DNA of 29,066 nt. Origin: Collinsella sp. GTDB lineage: Bacteria > Actinomycetota > Coriobacteriia > Coriobacteriales > Coriobacteriaceae. Location of the stretch: NCBI GenBank assembly GCA_019424965.1, contig JAHYYL010000026.1:1633-30698 (forward strand). The letters are read 5' to 3'. Below are positions 24,350-29,066 of this stretch, one piece after another (the stretch's first letter is position 1; the number at the start of each line of letters is the position of its first letter). The position numbers and the translations under genes are program-made. The notes under the pieces were generated by a model, which did no database searches, had not been told where the DNA came from, and saw only the letters and a list, made by a program, of their open reading frames with translations.

Positions 24350-25471
24350 ATGCGCACAGCAAACACGCACAGAAACATGGCACGCTGCGCTGCTACGGCA
24401 ACCCTCGCTTGTGTTTTGGGCCTGGGCCTCGTGGCTCCGGCCTATGCCGATACCGCATCCGACCTTGCCGCTGCTCGTACCAAGCTCGAGCAGATCGGCA
24501 CGCAAACCCAGCAAATTCATGAAGAACTCTCCGCACAGACGCAGGAGCTTGATCAGACTGCAGGCGAGATCACGCAAAAGCAGCAGGAGATCGCCGAAGG
24601 CCAGGCCAAGCTCTCTAACTACGTTGCCGGTGAATACAAGACCGGCGGTCTGAGTCTCCTTCAGGTTCTGACGGGCGTCGATGATCTGGGCGACATGCTC
24701 AACCGTCTCTTCTACTACGGTAAGGTGTCCGACAAGCAGGCCCAGACCATTCAGGAGGTCAAGGACCTTAAGCAGCAGCTCACCGATAAGCAGACCGAAC
24801 AGGAGAAGAACGTCGCCGCGACGCAGAAGAAGGTCGACGAGCTCAACGCCCAGCAGGCTGAGGCCCAGAGTGTCGTGAACTCCCTGGATTCACAGTTGCA
24901 GGCCGAGCTTGCTGCCGAGGCCGAGGCCAACGCCGCGCTGCAGGCCGGTATCAACGCCAGCACTGCCGAAAAGGCCACGGTGAGCAACGACACCGCCGGT
25001 ACGACCGAGAACACCAACAATGGTGGCGGTACGACCAACAACGGCGGCGGCAACACGCCTGCGCCCGCGCCCGCTCCTGCTCCCACGCCGCAGCCCTCGA
25101 CGCCCGCTCCGGCTCCGACGCCTTCCACACCGAGCCAGTCCGTTGACGGCGGCTCCGTTGTTTCGCGCGCTTACAGCAAGCTCGGTTGTGCTTATTCTTG
25201 GGGCGGCATTGGACCGAACAGCTTTGACTGCTCCGGCTTTGTAAGCTACTGCCTCACCGGCCGTTATTGTCGTCTTGGCACCACGGGCACCTTCATGGGC
25301 TGGACCCGCGTGTCCGATCCCCAGCCTGGCGACGTCGTGGTTAACTCTTACCACACCGGTATCTACATTGGTAACGGCCAGATGATCCATGCTTCCGACT
25401 ACAAGACGGGCGTTATCATCAGCTCCGTTGCGGCTGGCATGAACAACAATTACATTTTCGTGCGCTACTAA
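24350..25471 (+). CDS. Secreted NlpC/P60 peptidoglycan endopeptidase with coiled-coil domain
   Basis: A 373-residue exported cell-wall hydrolase cleaving peptide stems of peptidoglycan. A signal peptide covers about residues 1-34 (basic start, ACVLGLGLVAPAYA, cleavage probably after AYA). Residues 36-205 form an alpha-helical coiled coil (DLAAARTKLEQIGTQTQQIHEEL), followed by an Asn/Gly-rich and then Pro/Ala/Thr-rich linker (about 215-265). The NlpC/P60 domain ends the protein with the catalytic Cys in SFDCSGFVSYC, a His in SYHTGIYIGNG and a later His in MIHASDYKTG. The coiled-coil plus NlpC layout resembles RipA/PcsB-type autoregulated hydrolases. GGAAAGGAAG precedes the ATG. A terminator follows. 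Confidence 0.95.
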   Translation: MRTANTHRNMARCAATATLACVLGLGLVAPAYADTASDLAAARTKLEQIGTQTQQIHEELSAQTQELDQTAGEITQKQQEIAEGQAKLSNYVAGEYKTGGLSLLQVLTGVDDLGDMLNRLFYYGKVSDKQAQTIQEVKDLKQQLTDKQTEQEKNVAATQKKVDELNAQQAEAQSVVNSLDSQLQAELAAEAEANAALQAGINASTAEKATVSNDTAGTTENTNNGGGTTNNGGGNTPAPAPAPAPTPQPSTPAPAPTPSTPSQSVDGGSVVSRAYSKLGCAYSWGGIGPNSFDCSGFVSYCLTGRYCRLGTTGTFMGWTRVSDPQPGDVVVNSYHTGIYIGNGQMIHASDYKTGVIISSVAAGMNNNYIFVRY

Positions 25472-25493
25472 TTTATTACTACAGCGAACGAAC

Positions 25494-25532
25494 GTGGGTC
25501 TCGCGATTTTGAGTCACGAGGCCCATTCTTTT
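25494..25532 (+). terminator. Intrinsic terminator after the NlpC/P60 gene
   Basis: Stem TGGGTCTCGCGA paired with TCACGAGGCCCA around TTTTGAG, with one G-T wobble and one C-A mismatch, followed by TTCTTTT at 25526-25532. It is 23 bases past the stop codon. Confidence 0.75.
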
Positions 25533-25557
25533 GCCCCTACCGTTTGCCATAAAATCA

Positions 25558-25594
25558 GGACGGCTATCTAGTATTCAAAACTAGATAGCCGTCC
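25558..25594. promoter_or_regulatory. 15-bp perfect inverted repeat upstream of degV (candidate operator)
   Basis: GGACGGCTATCTAGT (25558-25572) and ACTAGATAGCCGTCC (25580-25594) form a perfect dyad with a 7-base spacer. It overlaps the expected -35 position of the degV promoter and has no T-run downstream on the plus strand. The core GGCTATCTAGT to ATAGCC spans 29 bases and recurs upstream of the DUF1836 gene at 27221-27249. A third half-site GACGGCTAT lies at 25608-25616. Confidence 0.7.
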
Positions 25595-25613
25595 AATTGA
25601 TGAGAAAGACGGC

Positions 25614-25619
25614 TATAAT
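25614..25619 (+). promoter_or_regulatory. Putative -10 element of degV
   Basis: Perfect TATAAT at 25614-25619. No good -35 lies 16-18 bases upstream, where GTCCAA abuts and partly enters the inverted repeat. The predicted start near 25626 gives a leader of about 23 bases. The third GACGGCTAT half-site overlaps this hexamer. Confidence 0.6.
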
Positions 25620-25648
25620 TGTTGAGGAACAAATAGAAAGGACCCTCA

Positions 25649-26515
25649 ATGAGCTGGGCACTTATCTCCGATTCGAGCTGCAATCTTCGCGATTGGCAAC
25701 CGACTGCACCCCGTACCACCTTTGCATTCGCTCCTCTCAAAATTCGAGTAGGGGAGCGCGAATTTGTCGACGACCTTTTGCTCGATGTTCACGAGCTTAA
25801 TGTTGCCATTCAGTCGGAAGCCAGCGCATCATCGAGCGCCTGTCCAAGCGTAGGGGAGTGGGCCGAACTCTTTAGGCTTGCCGACAAGACGATTTGCATG
25901 CCCATCTCGGAGGGCGTCTCGGGAAGCTACAATGCCGCGGCCACCGCACGTGACATGGTGCTTGCCGAAGAGCCGGTTCGACAGATTCATCTGGTCAATT
26001 CACGCGGAGCCGGCGGCAAAATGGACCTGATCTTCCTGCTGTTCGACCGCTATCTTGCAAGCAACCCGGACGTTTCCTTTGAGGACGCCTGCGCTTACTT
26101 CGATAGCTTGGAGCAAAACAGCAAGATCCTCTTTAGCCTGTGTAATTACGAGAACCTTGCAAAGGCCGGACGTATTCCCAAGGCAGCCGGCGTCATTGCC
26201 AACAAGCTCAATATTCGCATTTTGGGCACGGCGAGCGAGGCCGGTAAAATCGAGCTCGTCGGGCACACGCGTGGCGAAAAGAAGATGCTCAACAAGATCA
26301 TCGACACCATGGAAGCCGAAGGTTTTACGGGCGGCGAGGTCGTTATCGACCATGTCGAGAATGAGACGGGCGCCCAGGCACTTGCCAGCCGCATTGTGGA
26401 GCGCTGGCCAGGCTCCAAGACTATCATCATGCCCTGTAACGGGCTAGATTCATATTATGCCGAGATACACGGCCTCATCATCGGCTATGGCATGGGCGTG
26501 GCTTCGGGCCAATAA
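25649..26515 (+). CDS. DegV family fatty-acid-binding protein
   Basis: DegV/FakB-like proteins bind a fatty acid and, when paired with a FakA kinase, present it for phosphorylation. The 288 residues start SWALISDSSCNL (the SDSSxx motif), then FAFAPLKIRVGEREFVDD. The region near 66-100 has SACPSVGEW, where many members have a TSQPS-type loop, then PISEGVSGSYNAA. HLVNSRGAGGKMDL is the conserved HVxDSxxxSxG-like segment in a variant form. The C-terminal domain includes GRIPKAAGVIANKLNIRI and DHVENETGAQAL. AGAAAGGA precedes ATG 25649. No FakA is in the window. The candidate operator upstream links it to the convergent DUF1836 gene. Confidence 0.92.
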   Translation: MSWALISDSSCNLRDWQPTAPRTTFAFAPLKIRVGEREFVDDLLLDVHELNVAIQSEASASSSACPSVGEWAELFRLADKTICMPISEGVSGSYNAAATARDMVLAEEPVRQIHLVNSRGAGGKMDLIFLLFDRYLASNPDVSFEDACAYFDSLEQNSKILFSLCNYENLAKAGRIPKAAGVIANKLNIRILGTASEAGKIELVGHTRGEKKMLNKIIDTMEAEGFTGGEVVIDHVENETGAQALASRIVERWPGSKTIIMPCNGLDSYYAEIHGLIIGYGMGVASGQ

Positions 26516-26531
26516 AGTCCAACCAATCAAA

Positions 26532-26579
26532 AGCACGGGCGGGACAAAGTGACAGATGGCTCTTTGTCCCGCCCGTGCT
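26532..26579. terminator. Long hairpin between convergent degV and DUF1836 genes
   Basis: Perfect 18-bp arms at 26532-26549 and 26562-26579 (starting AGCACGGGCGGG and ending CCCGCCCGTGCT) with a 12-base loop. It lies between two converging genes, 16 and 9 bases from their stops, so a bidirectional terminator is likely although no T-run follows on either strand. Confidence 0.65.
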
Positions 26580-26588
26580 ATACGTCAA

Positions 26589-27185
26589 CTAGAACTTAAG
26601 GTAGCTCATCAGGTATGCCTTCGAAACGAAGGACGATACAGCACTGCGTACGAGCAACGACTCACGCGTAACCTGATGTGCGGTATCGGGCACGGGAGTC
26701 TGCTCAACAGAAAACGCCGCACGAATCGATGCCTCGAGCTGATCGACAACATAATCGAAAGCCGTCGGAGCGTCGTAGCTCAAGCGCTGAATGTTAAAGA
26801 GCGCCTGAACCGCAGCGATGGGCAGCACCTGCTTAAAGATACAAATGGCGATGAGACGCGCAATCTGCTCACGGCCATACTGCTTTTTAACCGGAGCAGG
26901 AACGAGGCCGACCTTCACGTAGTTATTGATCATCGATGGCGTAATAACGGGCTGCTCTACGCAAATCGAAAGCGGCTCCATCCACAGCGCAACATACTCA
27001 ATGACCTGATCGCGATAGAGCGTTACGTTGGGCAGCTGGTCATAGCGCGGCAGGCTCAACGCGTTGAGTTTACGCACCGTATCGGACTGAATAAATGCAT
27101 CCGGCAGCACCGTCGGCTGAATATCCTCCGGCTTAATGCTGACCGATGTATCTGACATCGGGATAACATGTTTAGCGTGGTTCAT
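26589..27185 (-). CDS. DUF1836 domain protein, putative DNA-binding regulator
   Basis: A 198-residue protein of the DUF1836 family, which has a MerR-like helix-turn-helix but no characterised role that I can name. ATG 27185 is preceded by GGAGG at 6-10 bases; longer open frame upstream would run through the promoter region. The HTH-like part is VITPSMINNYVKVGLVPAPVKKQYGREQIARLIAICIFKQVLP split across about residues 85-130 (ITPSMINNYV, then KKQYGREQIARL). The N-terminal 60 residues are polar; the C-terminal part is alpha-helical (AFDYVVDQLEASIRAAF). It converges on degV. A dyad upstream at 27221-27249, overlapping its probable -35 region, matches the degV one, which suggests autoregulation and control of degV. 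Confidence 0.85.
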   Translation of the reverse strand: MNHAKHVIPMSDTSVSIKPEDIQPTVLPDAFIQSDTVRKLNALSLPRYDQLPNVTLYRDQVIEYVALWMEPLSICVEQPVITPSMINNYVKVGLVPAPVKKQYGREQIARLIAICIFKQVLPIAAVQALFNIQRLSYDAPTAFDYVVDQLEASIRAAFSVEQTPVPDTAHQVTRESLLVRSAVSSFVSKAYLMSYLKF

Positions 27186-27209
27186 AAGAGGCCTCCGTTC
27201 GTTTTCTAT

Positions 27210-27215
27210 ATTGTA
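27210..27215 (-). promoter_or_regulatory. Putative -10 element of the DUF1836 gene
   Basis: TACAAT on the minus strand (27215-27210), 25 bases upstream of the start codon. At 17 bases further upstream the -35 position reads ATGTAA, a weak match that lies inside the 27221-27249 dyad. Promoter strength cannot be judged. Confidence 0.45.
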
Positions 27216-27220
27216 TTCTA

Positions 27221-27249
27221 GGTTATCTAGTTTTACATACCACATAGCC
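27221..27249. promoter_or_regulatory. Degenerate dyad upstream of DUF1836 matching the degV operator
   Basis: GGTTATCTAGT (27221-27231) and CACATAGCC (27241-27249) on the plus strand. Aligned without gaps to 25562-25590 upstream of degV, 22 of 29 bases are identical, including ten of the first eleven (G, T/C swap, TATCTAGT) and the final ATAGCC. It lies 5 bases upstream of the proposed -10, covering the -35 region. Confidence 0.6.
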
Positions 27250-27250
27250 G

Positions 27251-27299
27251 CAAAGTAAAAGTGGTTGGGCGGCACATTGATGCACCGTCCAACCACTTT
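27251..27299 (-). terminator. Intrinsic terminator after trxB
   Basis: Minus strand: AAAGTGGTTGGACGG (27299-27285) pairs with CCGCCCAACCACTTT (27272-27258), with one G-T wobble and a 12-base loop, followed by TTTTACTTTG. It lies 41 bases past the trxB stop and just upstream of the DUF1836 operator, insulating that promoter. Confidence 0.85.
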
Positions 27300-27339
27300 G
27301 TTTAAAGATAGCAACCTTACATAAGATATATTATCGTAC

Positions 27340-28278
27340 TTATCCACGGAGAAACGCGTATGCGCTCGTTGCTGCTATGGCTCCATCCGAAACAGCGGTC
27401 ACAACCTGGCGTAAACGTTTGGAACGGATGTCGCCAGCGGCAAATAGACCTGGCGTGCGGGTCGCCATGGATTCATCAGTCAGAATGCCGCCATCAGGCG
27501 CCAGATCGACTAGATGCTCAACAAGCTCGGTATGGGGCTGCGTTCCGGTAAAAACAAAGATGCCAAACGAGCCGGGCTCAAATGACTCGGTATGAGTCTC
27601 GCCGGATGCATTGTCCTTAAAGGTAATCGTCGTTGGCATGGCTTCGCCCGATAGCTCCACAATACTAGTTTGGTACCTAACTGTAATATTGTCCTTTGCG
27701 AGTACTTTCTGAACAACACCATCGGGCGCACGGAACTGGTCGCGGCGCAGCACGATGGTCACACTGTTGGCAATGTCGGACAGGAACAGAGCCTCTTCGC
27801 ATGCCGAATTGCCACCACCGATTACAAAAACCTGCTTGCCGCGGAAAAACATGCCGTCACATGTTGCGCAATATGAAACGCCACGACCGCGATACGTATC
27901 CTCGCCTGCGAAACCTGCCGGACGCGGCGTGGCACCCATGCAAGCGATAACGCTCGGGGCCAGCGTATCGCCCATATCGTGATGCACCGTAAACAACGCT
28001 GCATCGGCATCGTAATCGACACCCGTAACCATGCTCCATGCAACCTGTGCTCCCAGGCCCTCTGCATGCTGCTGAAAACGCTCGCCGAGTTCGGCGCCAC
28101 TCAGGAGCGGGAAACCCGGATAGTTCTCGACCTCATTGGTTGTGGCGATCTGCCCTCCCGACATGCCCTGCTCAATCACGGTCGTCGTCAGGTTAGCACG
28201 CGCAGCATAAATGGCGGCAGCATAGCCCGCGGGGCCGCCACCGATAATCGCAACATCGATCGGCTTATCGGTAGTCAT
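27340..28278 (-). CDS. trxB: Thioredoxin reductase
   Basis: FAD-containing enzyme that passes electrons from NADPH to thioredoxin. ATG 28278 follows AAAGGA by 7 bases and gives 312 residues, the usual low-molecular-weight size. The FAD motif IIGGGPAGYAAAIYAARA is at about residues 9-26. GGQIATTNEVENYPG follows. The redox pair is CATCDG near 135. The NADPH motif is VIGGGNSACEEALFL, and the C-terminal FAD motif is LFAAGDIRSKRLRQVVTAVSDGAIAA. No thioredoxin gene is next to it. The gene is divergent from the glycosyltransferase gene and ends in a terminator. Confidence 0.96.
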   Translation of the reverse strand: MTTDKPIDVAIIGGGPAGYAAAIYAARANLTTTVIEQGMSGGQIATTNEVENYPGFPLLSGAELGERFQQHAEGLGAQVAWSMVTGVDYDADAALFTVHHDMGDTLAPSVIACMGATPRPAGFAGEDTYRGRGVSYCATCDGMFFRGKQVFVIGGGNSACEEALFLSDIANSVTIVLRRDQFRAPDGVVQKVLAKDNITVRYQTSIVELSGEAMPTTITFKDNASGETHTESFEPGSFGIFVFTGTQPHTELVEHLVDLAPDGGILTDESMATRTPGLFAAGDIRSKRLRQVVTAVSDGAIAATSAYAFLRG

Positions 28279-28396
28279 GAAGCGTCCTTTCGTCGAAACG
28301 TTGTCGTTCTTTGCGCTCATACCCAAATTTACGTGAACGTGACACTCATGCACTACAATGATAAATCCGTATTACAAAGCTGAAGGGGAGTTATCG

Positions 28397-29066
28397 ATGG
28401 ACCAGGCGCAGACGAGTGACGACGCTCCCCTGCTCACGCACAGCACTCCCCAATCGGAGCAAACCACGCTCCTGGCTCAGCAAAAACCTCTCGTGACCAT
28501 CGTGCACGCCTCCGTTGGCTCGGGCCACAAGGCCGCCGCAAATGCGATTGCGCAGGCATTCGACCTCATCCGCGGCACCAATGGCATCCCCGAGGATATT
28601 GAGATTGAAGTGCTCGATATCCTTGATTTTGGACGTATTAAATTCGACGGCAATAAGACCGCGGCTTCTTTTACGGGAGCCACGCGCCCCATTTACGACC
28701 TGACCTGGCGATATACGCTTACGGGACATCTTCTCTGGGGTGGCGGAACGGCATGGTCGCGAATTATGTTCCCCGCCTTCAACGAATATATTCGTAGCCG
28801 CAGGCCCATAGCCGTGGTTGCAACGCACATCACAGCAGCCAATGTTGCCGTGGGCGCCCGCGTAATTACGGGTATCGATTATCCGGTCATCTGCGTACCG
28901 ACCGACTACGAAGTCGAGGGATGGTGGCCCCACAAGGACACCGATTTATTCTGTGTTGCCAACGAATTTATGGCCGAAACGCTGCGTCCGCGCAAGGTGC
29001 TCGAGACAAAGATTCGCATTACCGGCATTCCTATTCGCGCCGGATTCGACACGGATTATGATCGCG
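28397..29066 (+). CDS. MGDG-synthase/UgtP-like glycosyltransferase (3' end outside window)
   Basis: Family GT28-like glycosyltransferase, expected to add sugar to diacylglycerol or a related lipid at the inner membrane. Only the first 223 residues are visible. A polar N-terminus of about 30 residues leads into LVTIVHASVGSGHKAAANAIAQAF, the SxGxGHxxAAxAI glycine-rich motif of the MGDG_synth N-terminal domain, then EVLDILDFG. Further parts are VVATHITAANVAVGARV, VPTDYEVEGWWPHKDTDLFCVAN and ITGIPIRAGF, the latter starting the inter-domain linker where UDP-sugar enzymes bind. AAGGGGAG lies 6 bases before ATG 28397. The substrate cannot be fixed without the C-terminal domain. A TACAAT at 28354-28359 is a possible -10. 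Confidence 0.9.
   Translation, partial: MDQAQTSDDAPLLTHSTPQSEQTTLLAQQKPLVTIVHASVGSGHKAAANAIAQAFDLIRGTNGIPEDIEIEVLDILDFGRIKFDGNKTAASFTGATRPIYDLTWRYTLTGHLLWGGGTAWSRIMFPAFNEYIRSRRPIAVVATHITAANVAVGARVITGIDYPVICVPTDYEVEGWWPHKDTDLFCVANEFMAETLRPRKVLETKIRITGIPIRAGFDTDYDR

Noticed and set aside
25558..25594. The degV dyad as an intrinsic terminator
   Set aside because: No T-run follows on the plus strand, a separate terminator already lies at 25494-25532, and the core recurs upstream of another gene.

Overview
The window is about 29 kb of a high-GC bacterial chromosome. Gene content, order and codon use look most like a Coriobacteriia member such as Collinsella. This is inferred from the sequence (a pgsA-FHA-MerR block as in actinobacteria, a cmk-plsC-ispH-DUF512-der-plsY-gpsA run, GC-rich third codon positions); no search was possible.

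Positions 2-15660 are one dense, plus-strand housekeeping block with overlapping or nearly touching genes: the 3' end of an ABC-F ATPase, a small membrane protein, an M50 site-2-type protease, scpA-scpB (chromosome condensation), an RluB-type pseudouridine synthase, cmk, a PlsC-like acyltransferase, ispH, a PDZ/radical-SAM-like DUF512 protein, der, plsY, gpsA, rpe, a NifS/IscS-like cysteine desulfurase, a Nif3-family protein, a coiled-coil zinc-ribbon protein and coaBC. tRNA-Pro(GGG), with its own promoter and terminator, closes the block. Themes are phospholipid precursor synthesis (PlsC, PlsY, GpsA), ribosome maturation (Der, RluB), isoprenoid and Fe-S chemistry (IspH, desulfurase) and CoA.

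Positions 15861-21656 look like an accessory insertion: two intergenic stretches of about 400 bp rich in palindromes and repeats flank a six-gene minus-strand operon of noticeably higher GC. It encodes a LanF/LanE/LanG-type lantibiotic self-protection ABC transporter (ATPase plus two permeases), a small secreted YxeA-like protein, and an OmpR-type response regulator with its sensor kinase. No lantibiotic precursor or modification enzyme is visible, so it looks like a stand-alone antimicrobial-peptide sensing and resistance module.

Positions 21657-25471 return to plus-strand core genes: a PgsA-like phosphatidyltransferase, a GarA/OdhI-like FHA protein, an FtsR-like MerR regulator, apt and a secreted NlpC/P60 hydrolase. 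Positions 25558-28278 hold a DegV lipid-binding protein facing a convergent DUF1836 regulator, then trxB on the minus strand. The degV and DUF1836 promoters carry closely related 29-bp dyads with identical spacing, which suggests the DUF1836 protein controls both. The window ends inside a MGDG-synthase/UgtP-like glycosyltransferase gene that diverges from trxB.
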